DNA from: Warburgia ugandensis
Lineage: Eukaryota > Streptophyta > Magnoliopsida > Canellales > Canellaceae
Assembly (NCBI GenBank): GCA_035236585.1
Contig: CP141136.1
Coordinates: 31,270,949-31,334,948 of the forward strand
Reading direction: 5' to 3'
Length of the DNA: 64,000 nucleotides
Shown: one piece after another, positions 13,328-25,564 of the stretch
Numbering within the stretch: the first letter of the stretch is position 1
Layout: the number at the start of each line of letters is the position of its first letter
Notes under the pieces: generated by a model
What the model saw: only the letters and a program-made list of their open reading frames with translations
Told to the model about the DNA's origin: nothing
The model's database searches: none
Program-made: the position numbers and the translations under genes

Positions 13328-13332
13328 CATAT

Positions 13333-15055
13333 AGACCTATCGTGGTTTTGTTAGCTCATTTTGACTTAGAGCTACATTAAATATATGTGAAAATCACTTC
13401 CGTAAATTAGATATAATAAAAGAAATGTAGATGAAGCTACCTGAAGAGTTTTGTTCCTATTAGGATAAAGAACTACTTGTAGATTAAGGAAATCCACATA
13501 TGGACTTAAGCAAGTTTTCAACAATGGCTCTTCATTTTATTTTAAGGAGAATACTTTAGATTAATGGGTATACCTTTAAGATGGTAGAAGCAAATCTATT
13601 CTATAGTGCGAGTGCAATAATTCTATTGTAGTGTCCTTCTTTAAAAGCAGCAAAAGTGGGAGTTCAAATAAGTATATTGGCATAAAGTACTTAAAGATAT
13701 AAGAGTATAGAATCACCAAGTGATTACAAGCACAATAGAATAAAACTAGTGATATCAAATCTTATAATATGAGGGCTTGTACCTAAATTGTTTAGGGAAC
13801 ACTCGGATAATATCAGATTTCATTAGTCAACATTTTTTTTAATGTTATTATTTGCTCATTTAGATATATAAGTTTTATATATTACAATATTATAGCTATA
13901 TGATGATTCTGTAAATTAACTATTTTATCATTATATGCCTGCATAAGGAAAAGACAATAACATATTGTCAATTATGACAAATGAGATTATACATCAAACA
14001 TGAGTATTTATTATCTCAATATGAAGAATTATGTCACACAAAGTACTCAAGTACAGAAAAATAATAGCACAGTAATGTACAAAAGGGAATTCTCATATAA
14101 TTCGAATAACTATTGTCATGATCCTGCAATGAAGATATTTTACTTGATTAAAGTTTTGTAACTAGTAGAATAAGATAGCTTTATTTTAAATGTATGGCTA
14201 TACCTCTATTAGCTCTCTTTAATGAGGTCTTTTCAATGTAAATCCTCTCGTGCCAATGTTAGCCAAGTGAAAGAATGTTAGTTTTTTAACTAAAGCCCAT
14301 AATATGGCCCACATTGCCACAACATATTTTCTTATTTGTATTTTATAAGTTTTCTTTATTTGGAAAGCTTAAAATAGTAATAAGAGAATCACATGGTTGA
14401 AGTAACCTATTCTTATTGGTCCTAGTTATAATGGTAACATCATGTAGAAGACTTTTCTCTCAAGTTTCTCAAAGTCTCTCACCACACCATATGTAACATC
14501 CTTACTAGCAGCATGCATATAAAGGCAAAAACCTTAGGAGCAAGCCCTAGCTACAAGGAAACTAGAGTCTAAGATTCTATCATCCCTTCTATAAGGATTC
14601 ACTAAAAGGTTAGAAGTTTTCTCCATCAAAATATGAAGATTAGAGATTCAAGTTTGACATGAACATACTACTGTGGCTGGAGCAAGTAGTTTATTTCATA
14701 GTTTAGAGATTTAATGAAATAAACAACTTCTGCAATTTTGAATTCTAAAATATATGATGATAAAATTGACAATAGTCAAAACGGCTTAAAAAATTCAATG
14801 GGAGAATCAGCAAATTATGTGTCATGGATTATATCCACCTTGGCAAGAAAGACAAGATGAATAGTTTAGAACATTCAAACAATGTAGGAGCCACTTCTAC
14901 TTTCACAATAAATTCCTAAAAGGGTATGCAAATAGTCTTAAAGAGGCATAGGAATATCATTCTCCAAAAGTATGTGTTACTTTTACCAAAAATAAAACTT
15001 TTATCCTAAAGGCAATGTTTTGCTTTAGAGTTTGCAAAGATACAAAGATAGGGAG
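13333..15055. other. Unassigned AT-rich sequence, right part
   Basis: Continuation of the DNA left of the solo LTR. No frame, splice pattern or known repeat is convincing. A stretch at about 14200-14700 has the look of retroelement leader DNA, with a TATAAAG-like word at 14518-14524, but no coding motif supports this. Confidence 0.35.
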
Positions 15056-15117
15056 CCTGTTGTATGGGTTATTCAACCAACCCCTACCCGCATTTGACTT
15101 CGAAGTCTCAAGTCTTA

Positions 15118-15282
15118 GCAATAATGCCTAGCACAGTTGGTCATAGATAACTCCCCATCTCCCCTAGGACAAACTTGACCATAGGTTCGAATTGTCACTT
15201 TTTCCTTTAGTCGAGGATTAGATTTGGGAGTATGAGAGAGATATATTCTTTGCCTAGACCAGCAAAAAAAAAAAAAGAATAA
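15118..15282 (+). mobile_element. SINE-like fragment with tRNA-like boxes and A-tail
   Basis: Contains GCCTAGCACAGTTGGTC (box A-like), about 45 bases later ATAGGTTCGAATTGTC (a good box B), and ends in a run of 13 A at about 15266-15278. This order and size fit a tRNA-derived SINE. No convincing flanking duplication was found, so the ends are approximate. It is not obviously the same family as the copies at 9235 or 31292. Confidence 0.5.
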
Positions 15283-16470
15283 ATTAAAGCCTTATAAGGG
15301 CACTTCCTAAAAAAATCCTTGAAGGAGTCTTGATCTGACCCATTTATCTCATTGTTCGAGTCTTGCATATCAAGTAGTTCAAACACATGCAGAATTCAAA
15401 ATTCTAGCATATGAAAAACTACATATTTTATGAGAAGAAACGCATAGAAACTATATATAAACACTAGTCTCCCAAAACATGACTATTAGGATCCTAGAAT
15501 CATCCATTCACCATGTTTTTTCAATTGACGAGATATCCAAGGCCAGGCAATGAGATAAGTGCAGGTCCGATAACCCAAAGGCAAAGCTTTCATGCAAAAA
15601 TGAAGTGTACTTCTAGCGAAATTCTTTCTAAGGCATTCGCCCCAGATTCCTGATTTTTAAAACGGAATATACATGGGCATTTTAGACATAAAAGTGACTC
15701 ATGATGCACTTGTGGGGTTATCAGATCTTAGCGCTACCGGCTGGCTATGGATCACATTCTTTCGTGCCAGCCTCGCCGACGGGTCAAAATTCCGAAACCC
15801 CCATATAGAGCGCCCGAGAACAATGTCTCTACTCTTAAATGATTTATTTACATATGTTATGGACTGTCACTTAATCTATAACCATCCATTTAAACAAGCT
15901 GGAATGGAAGTTCCATAATGGCTTGCCTAATGCTTATAAATAACTCGTGTGAGCCTTCAGAACACAAGCTTGGCACCTTTCAGCCCCTCCGATTCTCCTA
16001 TCAAGCAAAGAACACGACAGCTGAAAACTTGCTCAAAAGGGTAATTCCATTTTATTCCCAGGGTCTTCTGAATCCCATCAGACAATCATAACCAGCTGTA
16101 CGTTTACAGTGAACGGTTTTGTAATGAGACCCATGACAAGCAAGCACCCGTCAAGCTGGTCATTGGCTTCTTCCTTGCACTTGTTACCATCAGTTGGCTG
16201 GTTCTGCGAAGAAATTGAGCAGTCAAAGGGTCGCCATGGGACCACAAGGCTTGCCATCGTTAGCAAAACCCCCTTCTTGGAACCAAATCAAACTAGCCAA
16301 GAACTGTTGCCCCATCATGAAGCTAGTTCCAATTGCGCAACAATCTCCCGTCACTGTGAAGGTCCTAAACGCCCAAGACACCTCTAATCATGACGCTTAA
16401 GAACCAACCCTACATTACATAACAACAAATGGCACTGCGAACAGTTGAGAGACATGGTTAGTTGAGGTGG
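15283..16470. other. Unassigned sequence downstream of the BRIP-like gene
   Basis: Less AT-rich than the flanks and with short frames on both strands (for example 16109-16400), none matching a protein I recognise. It could be low-copy DNA or an old element. Confidence 0.3.
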
Positions 16471-16610
16471 GCGGTGAATAACAGTATCGACAAGGTTTGG
16501 GTAGAATCTGATTCCAAAAATGTAGCAGACATTATCAACAATGACGTTGTGTCTCTTCGAAATCCATCTCATTTGAGATTGATATCAAGTAAGCTTCACT
16601 GACAACTGGA
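16471..16610 (+). pseudogene. RNase H-like fragment, possibly from a non-LTR element
   Basis: The plus strand reads KVWVESDSKNVADIINND followed by PSHLRLI. This resembles the middle of plant RNase H-like domains (RVT_3 type; pattern VESDSK…V…I). Only about 40 residues are visible, without start or catalytic context, so it is a scrap at most. Confidence 0.35.
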
Positions 16611-17583
16611 AATTTTCCCACAGTAAGAGAGGCTACTATGGCGGTGGATTAAACATTTCTCACTTCTCCTTAGAAAATGAGCTTTTGTACAAATGGTAAT
16701 TCTTCGCCTTTGTCAATAAATATTGGTTAAGGTGCTCCATAAATGACAGTTTAACTATCAAAAGATCTTTCTGATTTAGTGCAACTGCACGACATAATCC
16801 TCCAAAGTTTCGTAAAAGAACCCAAGCTTTCGAGCCTCCCTACCATAAAGTAAGATTCAAACTAACAAAATAAACTGGATGTCAATCCATCTACAAATTT
16901 TCCAATCTAACTGTCATGTGCTTCGGCTCATATATGGCCATGGGGTAGCAAACCGAGCCACCCATAGTAGCTTCCCAGCAGAAGCTAAAACGAAAATGGG
17001 AAAAGGTTATAAATCAACAGTTAAAATCTATGGGTTCAACAGTTGTGACCTTTGATCAAACTGATAATTTGAAGTGATCAAAATGCATTTCTGGTACCGG
17101 CTCCAGTGACTAGTCTATGTGATACACGTAATACCACCCAACCATCTTCTCACCACTAATCCATCACATGGGTAATAGAACCAAAAGTTGAACAATCAGA
17201 CCTCCCTTAGCCATTAATAGTGACATGCAAATGGTTAAAGAGCAAGTTTAGCACTGGCTTCTGAAGTGAAGTCAGATTCAAATCGGGTAGCAAGTTTCAC
17301 TGTGGATTTATGGGAACCATGATCAACATAAAGCAGTTGTTAAAGCATTCTGGTCGGCTCCAGTTACAGTCATATGAAACCGTATCTCCTAAAACATAAC
17401 AAGGAAAATAGATACACCAACATAGACCATGCTATTGATGTCGAACATGATAAACCATGCATTGCATTCAAACATTCAGGGTAATTTTGATATCCAAGCA
17501 CCATCATCATGCAGCAAGGATACTGGAACTCATGATACCGTCTTGCTCTGGAGTCCTCTAAAACCTGTCTGCATATCTGCCAA
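16611..17583 (-). other. Region just downstream of the BRIP-like stop codon (possible 3' UTR)
   Basis: Minus-strand DNA following the TAA at 17584-17586. It is not obviously repetitive and could include the 3' UTR. I see no well-placed AATAAA signal close to the stop, so the transcript end is not assigned. Confidence 0.3.
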
Positions 17584-18214
17584 TTACCTAGTGTTGAGAT
17601 CAAGCTCCCCAGCTTCTTGCCACTCATCTGCTGCCGCTTCATTTTCAGGCTCATTCTCATCATTCAAGTAATCCTCAGATGGATCTTCATCATCCCTCTG
17701 AGCATTTCCCCAACCATGAAGCGTCTCATCCATGTTCATTCCATGTTCTTGCTGTATCATGTCATGGCCCGAACTCTCTTCAGCCTGAGACCCAACAGCA
17801 TTTGCCCTCATTGGTCCACGAGCTATCATCTCAGCATGGGCAGCCTCAGCTCGTGCCTTCTCTGCCTGAGCCATTGCCATCCGCATCTTAGCCTCTGCTG
17901 CTTCTCTGCCTGCCTTCTCTCGAGATTCAATCTCTGCTCTCAAATCTAAGATGGCCTGCTTCTCCTCCTGAAGTAAAGCCTGTTCAATCATCAACCTCTC
18001 CTCGGACCGAAATTCCCCTTGGGCCCTCTTGCGGGATATTATGTTGAAGGCAAGAACTTGTTTCTCAAAAGTGGCAGTGAACTCTGCAACCTTGGCTGCA
18101 ATAGTGTGATCCCACTGCTGAGAGCGTGAGGGCATCTGGCCAGTTGTATCTGAATCAAGGATCTTGTCATCCTCTTCCGCTTCATAATCAGCAACCACAT
18201 GATAGGGAAGTAGC
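17584..18214 (-). CDS. BRIP: BRIP1/BRIP2-like GLTSCR-domain protein, exon 2 (C-terminal 210 residues)
   Basis: Second coding exon of a plant GLTSCR-domain protein; in Arabidopsis the relatives BRIP1 and BRIP2 are subunits of BRM-containing SWI/SNF remodelling complexes in the nucleus. The acceptor is TTGCAG followed by GCTACTTCC; G18214 completes codon 171 (Arg) and the exon continues LLPYHVVADYEAEEDDKI, the core of the conserved domain. Residues about 205-330 are a Glu/Arg/Ala-rich likely coiled coil with RSEERLMIEQALLQEEK. The tail is acidic (RDDEDPSEDYLNDENEPE) and ends GELDLNTR before TAA at 17584. The frame is open throughout, so the gene appears intact. The family assignment rests on remembered domain sequence; the function is inferred from Arabidopsis. 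Confidence 0.9.
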
Positions 18215-18789
18215 CTGCAATTTTTTCATGAAAAGAAATAAGTGATTAAGAAAACAAATAACAGTTGCATGAGATGCCAACACAATCCACTTTAATATTT
18301 TAATTTTCAATATGGAGAAGAAAAAGGAAAAGAGATGGATGCAGTTCCTTTATCGCACTATGTTGCTTGTCCTGAAGTTTTATGTGAAATTCTAAACTTT
18401 ACACTTGTATTTGAACTAACAATTTCATTTGATGGTCAAAACCATCTAAAGAAGTAAAAATTTTAGTGCCTTTTAGCCTAGAAGAGCCAACCGCATTGTC
18501 AGTCATGTCCACAAAAACCATATGACGATTTCAAAAGTCATGTGGTCTAATGGAAAATGGATGTGCATCTAATTAGTATGTGAAGCCATCATACTATTGG
18601 GCCCCAAAACAGCAGGCATTGGCCAACACCTAACTTTGTATGCACTACAAGAGGTCAGCAGAAGCCACGACTAAAAGTGTGTGATGAAGATCACAAGCAG
18701 GGTCTTCCCATGTCCAATAAAATGAGCAGGTGTATATATACCATATTCCATTGGTAAGCATTAATAGCTTGACTATGCCCCCACTGTGT

Positions 18790-18974
18790 AAAGGGCAGCC
18801 CTAGTGCACAAAGCTCCCGTCTATGCGGGGTCAGGGGAAGGAGAGGGCCACAAATGCCTAAAGTAGGCAACCTTACCTTGCATTTTTGCAAGAGGCTGAT
18901 TCCATGCCTTGAACCCGTGACCTCAAGGTCACATGATGACAACTTTTACCGTTGCGCCAAGGCTCCACTTCTGT
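18790..18974 (-). mobile_element. Au-type SINE, copy 1
   Basis: On the plus strand it reads AAAGGGCAGCCCTAGTGCAC … CTTACCTTGCATTTTTGCAA … GACCTCAAGGTCAC … GTTGCGCCAAGGCTCC, the reverse complement of the widespread plant Au SINE (5' GGAGCCTTGGCGCAACGGTAAA…). Near full length, about 300 bp before exon 2 in genomic order would be reached from the intron side. No clear flanking duplication, suggesting an older copy. Confidence 0.88.
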
Positions 18975-19884
18975 GTCCAATATGTAATATTACATTTTTA
19001 CCAAATTTTACCATTGCAGAAATAACATTAGTATGATGAGTAGATACCCTATAGGTCATTCATATGCATATAGACTGCAATAATACTGGAGCAGTGTAGT
19101 ACAACAATTATGAAAATGAACATTGCTTGCAAAACCAGAGTCAATTCTAGGACATGGTCAATGGCTATGTTAAGATGACCAGGTGATTCAGTAGGTCATT
19201 TAAAAAGTTACAAAACCAACCTATGTTACAGAGACACCAATGATATTTCCATTTTCAGAAATCACATTAGGATCCATACGAGTCTATTGGTTTAACCACC
19301 AACATCAGTCTTTGTCACCAAATCCAGCACATACTTCCTCTGAGACAAACTGATAGCAACCTGAGAAAGTATTTTAACTATTCCAGGCATCAGTATGAAT
19401 GATGCTTCAAGTGGTTTCTGCAATCTTCAATACCTTTCAAATCATTTCCCTGAAAGAATTATCTACATAGATAATCCATACTAACAAATACTATATGATA
19501 TAAATGACCTAGGTGAGGCCCATACTCTATAAGAACATGGACAAACTTCTGAAACCATGTAGCAGCAACATACTTTAGGCCAATTGCTGAGTTCAAGCCT
19601 GCAAATTTTGCTGCTTCGCCTCTAAGCAACAAATCCTGATTGTTGCCCCAACTCATGATAGAGAGGCATAGACGACACCTAACTGAAATAAATGTTGATT
19701 ACCAAGTGCCCCACAGAAAGGTTCTCAAATTAAAATTTAGACATGCAACAGATGAAAAAGCCACAAAGCAATCCACTCTACTCAAGTCTATGAAAGACAC
19801 CAAAAAGTTGGCAATTTGATGGGGAAAACCAAGCAGTACCCACAAACTCCTCAGCCGGTAAGGTAGAAGCTGCCAAGTTGAAAG

Positions 19885-20065
19885 AAGGGCAGCCCCGGTG
19901 CACGAAGCTGCCACGTATGTGGGGTCCGGAGAAGGGGCGGACCACAGGGGTCCATGGTACGCAGCCTTACCTTGCATTTTGCAAAAGGCAGTTTCCACGC
20001 CTTGAACCCCTGACCTCAAGGTCACACAACGACAACTCTACCATTGCGCCAAGGCTCCCCTTCTG
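19885..20065 (-). mobile_element. Au-type SINE, copy 2
   Basis: Full-length reverse-complement Au SINE: GGGCAGCCCCGGTGCACGA at the left, TTACCTTGCATTTTGCAA in the middle, GACCTCAAGGTCACAC and TTGCGCCAAGGCTCCCC at the right (box A side). Same orientation as copy 1 and about 0.9 kb from it. No clear flanking duplication. Confidence 0.88.
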
Positions 20066-20699
20066 TCCATGAATTAGTAGCAGTTCCTAAATAATTCCTT
20101 GAAAAAAAAGCAGAGGACAGAGATAAAACAAAGCTATGATACAAAGTGGTCAAAGGAAACATAATTTGCATTAGAATGTGACTATATGACTGTTACCTCT
20201 TTGCCAAGCAATTGCAACATCAATTTCAAGAGGAAAATGAGGCAAACTGGATCTTCCGGAAAAGCAAAATTCGGGAGAATGACTAAAAGTATAACAGTCT
20301 CTGGGGGTTTTCTCCATAATTTTAACTTGAATTGAGCCTGCTTCATTGTGTTGCAGGAGAGGGGGGAGTATGCACGATGAAGGAATGAAATTAAGAGAGG
20401 TCAAGAAAAAACTGGTTCATAAGTTTGTCCTTATCAGAAAAATAGAAAAGCTCTAGAGAAGGGGAGCATCAGCAGTTACTAAAATGTTTACAAGTAAATG
20501 GATCGATGCATGTTATCTTCTTTGAGTAAAAGAATAACCAAGGAAAAATACATTTATTTCTGGTTGAGGAAGTTCATCAGGATTACTACCTAAAATATAA
20601 GAAGAACAAACTCATCCAAAAACAGGAAGGATGTGACACTCAGAAAAGAAAACAACATGGGGATTCACCTTCTAAATACAAGAAGGCACATGATCAACT

Positions 20700-20960
20700 A
20701 GATATCAAGAGGTCAGAGTGGCAACAGGCCCCCAATCTATAGTCACTTTTATGTGATCATTGTAATACAAAGGACAACAAGTAAATATGAGTAACTTTGT
20801 TTTGATGATACCATTCTGCTGAGGGGCATGAGCACAAGATGTTGAGAAGGTAAGAATCACTAGCAGTACCATAGTTGGAGATAGCAAGTTGAATATATTC
20901 CAATGCGTTGCCTGATTGTTATAGGATAATTTAGAAGGTATTCTAATCATTAGCATTTAT
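20700..20960 (-). pseudogene. Ty1/copia integrase scrap
   Basis: The minus strand encodes STSCAHAPQQNGI, matching the TSC.HTPQQNGVAERKNRH region of copia-type integrase. The flanking residues are frame-damaged and the usual AERKNRH does not follow in frame. Only this short piece is recognisable. Confidence 0.55.
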
Positions 20961-23183
20961 TTAATGAAATACACTAGAGTAAAGCCTGCATCATGTTTTA
21001 CAGTTTCCTATTTGTCCCTCACCTTCATTTCTTATATCTCTTCTCCCTGTCTCTCTCTTCCTTCAATACCCAATCACAATATAGTTTCAGACTAAAGAAC
21101 CTGCATTGAAGCCATAGTCACTCCTGTCTTCTCCTTTGTCATCTCTCACTGTAGTTGTCTTTGTTTTTCTTTCTTCTTAATAGCAAGACGGGATCATGTT
21201 TTTTCTCTTCTTTGGCATTGTGCACAACAACCAACATGGTTTCTGGTGTTGATCTATACTAGGTCACCTGCAAATTGAGTTTCTACTCATTCCTGGAATG
21301 CAACCTTGGACCACAAGATAAAGACTTCATGGATTGTACATTTGGTATGATTCTGATCTAGTGCAAGCCCCTTAGCAACCTGCGTGAATGTGGAGAAGCT
21401 GTTGCTGCTATAGCTTACAACATTAACTTGTCCAGTGGCCGGTTCCTACCACTTGTTATCACGTGGCCACAAGTACATGATTAGATTAATATCTGTAATA
21501 TATTTTTTATCCCTAATGCCAACCTCTAGTGATGTCAAGTTGCTTGCTCATTACATCTGATGATGTTGGAAATGCAAATTACATCTGCAAAGTTGAATTG
21601 GTAGAGTTATTTGTTTCAGGCTCAACCAAACATTTGATCCTCTTGAACATCAGCAAAAACATTCCGATAAATGTTTGGCCTTGGAATATTTTGAAAAAAG
21701 CATAGTGCATACTTGATATTCTTATATTCGGATAAAGAAGTGTGGAAAGCTGTTCTGAAATTTAGTCCATAGAATAAGAACGTGTTCGCATTAAGTTGCA
21801 AGTTGCAACACCATGACAAGAGCCTAGATAGTACAATGGTATTCTTAAAGGGCCTGAGCATACACCAATCTCTTTCCACGGATAAAGAGTTGCAGCAAAT
21901 GAAAGAATTTCAAGTTATGAAGTCTTTGTCATGGTTGAATCAAGAATACTACTGTACGACCTTCGCTAGGATTAAACACCATCCCTTGGTACTGTGTATT
22001 CTCAACTGCAGAGAGTGCCATGCATGCTCTAGCATCCTCTGCATCATTACAGGAAATCAGCCTTAGTCACCTTGAGCGGGTTTGTCTGATTAAGGTGGCC
22101 GTGGTTGTGAAAACTTCAGCGAAGAACATGGTACCTATTCAGGGGAGCTAGAGGGTAGGCCAGTAGTAACAGCCAAAATAGTTTCTATGGACAGTAAATA
22201 ATTTATCAGAGAAGTCTAGGAACAAAAAATTTTGGTACTTGAGCTAATCAGGTGCGGTGATTTTTATCTATGTGGCACCCAATAAGTGACATCCAGCCAT
22301 TTCATTATTCAGCAATGAGTGACTTTATACTTTTATTTCAAGATGAGTACAATAATTTGTTGAACATGAAGCAACAAGTTATTGTATCATCCTCTTCAAC
22401 CTGCCTTCCGTGCCTTGTAGTTATAGTGCCACTTGGTTCTTATTTCTGGTGCCTCCGCACATGACTGGTAAGTCTATATAATCTACTTGGAATGTCGCTC
22501 AGAGGACAGATACATACCTTAACATGCCGAAGTGATGGGACAAGAAGGGGATGCTCGGAGTGTTCCATCTTTTCAACAAAGTATTGTAATCCTCATCAGA
22601 TGAAGTATAGAGACCAGCAGCACGTGACTTATAGAAAAGTTGACATTATTGTAATGGTATTTGATGAGTTAAAGGGAGTAGGCAACTAATAATCCAAGAG
22701 GGATAAGTATAACTTGTCCCAACAATTTTCTGATAGAGTTCTTGCATAGTTAATATGTTTCCTATTACAACCACACCCTGCAACTCTAGCTCCCCAGAAG
22801 CTCGACCCTTGCTTCTACCAAGCATCAGTGCCATTGCATTACCATCTGTTTTTAGAGAAGCGGCAAAAAATATTAAAAATATATAAAACACAAATATTTG
22901 ATAGAAATTAGGAAATTTCAGAAAAATCAATGAGAGAGAGAGTGACAAATAGCCTAATAAAAGCAATTTTTTTAAGCAAAACAACTAGAATCTTAATAGA
23001 ACCAAAATATAAAGATTCAAAGCAAAGAAACTATAGTAATCCACAAGAAACACAATAAGAAACTATCAATCATTCATTTCATTTTACTATCAAAATCAAA
23101 CTTCATAACTAAATAATCTCAAAAGCCATTAAGCTTAAACTATATCCTTGCCTTTCCACATCGGATTGGAATTACTTCCTTCG
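20961..23183. other. Unassigned intron sequence
   Basis: No recognisable element or gene. It may contain more of the damaged copia element, but I found no RT or RNase H motif. A short (GA)n run lies at about 22931-22941. Confidence 0.3.
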
Positions 23184-23389
23184 CCCATAGCTTGACGACT
23201 TGGCGCAACAGTAAAAGTTGTCATCATGTGACCTTGAGGTCACAGGTTCAAGGTGTGGAAACAGCCTCTTGCAAAATGCAAGGTAAGGCTGTGTACTTTA
23301 AGCCCTTGTGGTCCGCCCCTTCCCCAGACCCTGCATAGGCGGGAGCTTCATGCACCAGGGCTGCCCTTTTACCCATAGCTTGACGACTT
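23184..23389 (+). mobile_element. Au-type SINE, copy 3, with perfect 18-bp target-site duplication
   Basis: The 18-bp repeat CCCATAGCTTGACGACTT occurs at 23184-23201 and 23372-23389. Between them is a plus-strand Au SINE: GGCGCAACAGTAAAAGTTG (box A), GACCTTGAGGTCACAGGTTC (box B), GCAAAATGCAAGGTAAGGC and CAGGGCTGCCCTTTT. The first bases of the consensus (GGAGCCTT) are missing or merged with the duplication. The exact duplication argues for a relatively young insertion. Confidence 0.93.
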
Positions 23390-23777
23390 ACAAATGTATT
23401 TAAACTTTGTTGGACTTCGGATCTTTGACTAAGATGTAGGAGTGGAGGGTGAAAGACATTCCTCCTCTTCTCCTTAGTCAATGACTTCAAGTCCAATAAT
23501 CGACTTCCTCCTAAATGATGACGTGAGAGTAGGAATATCAGGATCACCTGCAATAGGATCACGAGATGAGGGAAGAGGGGTTCATCATCAAGGTTCTCCC
23601 ATCTTATATCTTCCTTCATGCCTAAATCATGAGAGTAGGAATATCATGATAACCAGGCCATTCTTATAGCTTTCTTCATGCCTAAATCATTCAAATTTTT
23701 TTCAACAGATCAACCAATTAGTTAATCCTCCAATGAATTCAAAGCAACAGCCGATCTACAAATGGACAATATAATTA

Positions 23778-25564
23778 TTACCAAGATAGAAGCCTGAGGT
23801 TGGAGTGAATGTACACCAACTTATCAACACAAGACTGGTTCAACTGTTTGCATTTTACAGAGTAAATAAAACTGCAAGTATTCCATACTCTCTTAGCCAA
23901 TGATGTACTAATGGCTTGGGCAAGAACCCGTTTGGACAACATTCTGCAACTCTGGATCATGTAGCCCATGTAAAGCCCACCATTCCATGGCCTTGAGGTT
24001 TCTAGCATTTATTCTTGCTTCTTTACTACCAAATCTCCTAGACCTCCCAACAAAGTTCCCAAGTTGCTTTCTTAGAGTAGCAACAAATGAAGAGCTTTGC
24101 GCTATATTGAAAAGCATGGCTTGGGTCATTTCCATACTTCTACATCCTCGTCCACAGGAAATGAAACATTACAAATAAAATCATAAGCATGTTAAAATCT
24201 GCATAAAGTTACAGAAACTAAAAAATAACAAAGAACTACTCACGTGGGGCAATTCTTTCTCTCCCTCCCGATGAATCTTTGCAAGGTACTTCTCAATATA
24301 TATATTTTGGTGCCACTGCATGTGCCAAAGCATGAAGTGAAATATTCATCTTTTGTCATCTAGATGATACAATGGATTTTCGCTCTTCCATAGTCAACTC
24401 ATCATCCTTCAATTTATTTAATATCTCCCCTAGCATGGAGTCCATTCTCTCATACACATCCTCTACTAAAGGGCCCTTTTGATCTGTAAGCCTGATCATC
24501 TTATAGATGGGATAAGTCATGGCCAAACACTTCTCTACCTTCTTCCAAAGTGATTTGTCAAGAAGTGTACTCTTCACCTTTGCACCTCCTTTCTCATTTT
24601 TGTATCCATTGAACCCTCCATCCATTCATCCCAGGATTTGTCATACATGCAAACCTGGAGGTTGCTCTTCACGTCAACAAGTCTCTTGAGTGTCATGTAA
24701 TGTGTTGCAAATCTAGTCTTACAGATCTTTAGCAACTCCAACCTTGACTTGCTTCTGAACATAGAGAGAAACATCAAATGATAGAATATACACTTCACAT
24801 ATTCTTACAAGTGGTGAATGTCTCCTCCATCCAATCAAAAGTCTTGTGTATTTCTCAAAAATAAGATTTAAGGTCTGTACCACACAAGGTGACCAAAATA
24901 TGTGCCTACAATAGGAAGCAACATAATTAGCAGCATTATTACATACAACGCCATTGTCTATGCAAATAGTGACAACTCTAGAAAGGTCAACATCCTCTAC
25001 TTCCTTAGTAGAACTTTTAAGCATTGTCACTAGATTGGGTCGCTCTTACATAATCTTCAACATACAAAAACACAGACCCATACATGTCAGATCTCAAAAC
25101 AAACAACAAATGCTAATTCTTGCAATTAGTCCACCCATCAAAGATGATGGATGCTCCAACCTCATTTTGTATATCTCTAAGAACCTCCATGTTCCTCTAA
25201 ACACTATTGTAGTCCTTATCAAGCAACATTATCTTGGCGTTCTTAGAACAAGGAGGAATATATCCACACGACCTACTTATTACTTGCACCATTTCTTTCC
25301 ATTCTAGACTCCTAAAAACATCGAATGGAATCCCATTTGCCATAAGGAACCTGAACACCAAAAGTTCAAGATCCGTAGTCTTCCTTTTCAAACATTTTAT
25401 TGATTGTATTCCCTTTAGCTCCTATTATTGGAGTAAAACTTGATCCAACACTTGATTTTTTCACAACATACACTCTTATCTCTTACCCAAAACTAAAGTT
25501 CCTGCCTCTCCTTGCAATCCTTTCAACCATGCCATATATTCCTTTATGGTTCTTCAACTTACTA
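23778..25564 (-). pseudogene. hAT transposase pseudogene, C-terminal part (DUF659 to dimerisation domain)
   Basis: The minus strand carries a plant hAT-like transposase with frameshifts and stops. In order: SKLKNHKGIYGMVERIARR (25564 side), then LVFRFLMANGIPFDVFRS and GYIPPCSKNAKIMLLDKDYNSV (DUF659 start, 25197-25391), ICIDNGVVCNNAANY (24719-25030), KICKTRFATHYMTLKRL (24574-24798), then LAMTYPIYKMIRLTDQKGP and EVYERMDSMLGEI-like sequence (24356-24625), and MEWWALHGLHDPELQ shifting frame to NQSCVDKLVYIHSNLRLL, the end of the hAT dimerisation domain. The N-terminal piece is at 28701-28990 across the LINE. It is inactive. Confidence 0.85.

Noticed and set aside
13333..15055. Possible endogenous pararetrovirus or copia leader
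   Set aside because: AT-rich with a TATA-like word, but no movement-protein, RT or coat motif in any frame.
16078..16400. Possible small gene downstream of the BRIP-like gene
   Set aside because: Overlapping short frames on both strands, no recognisable domain, no splice evidence.
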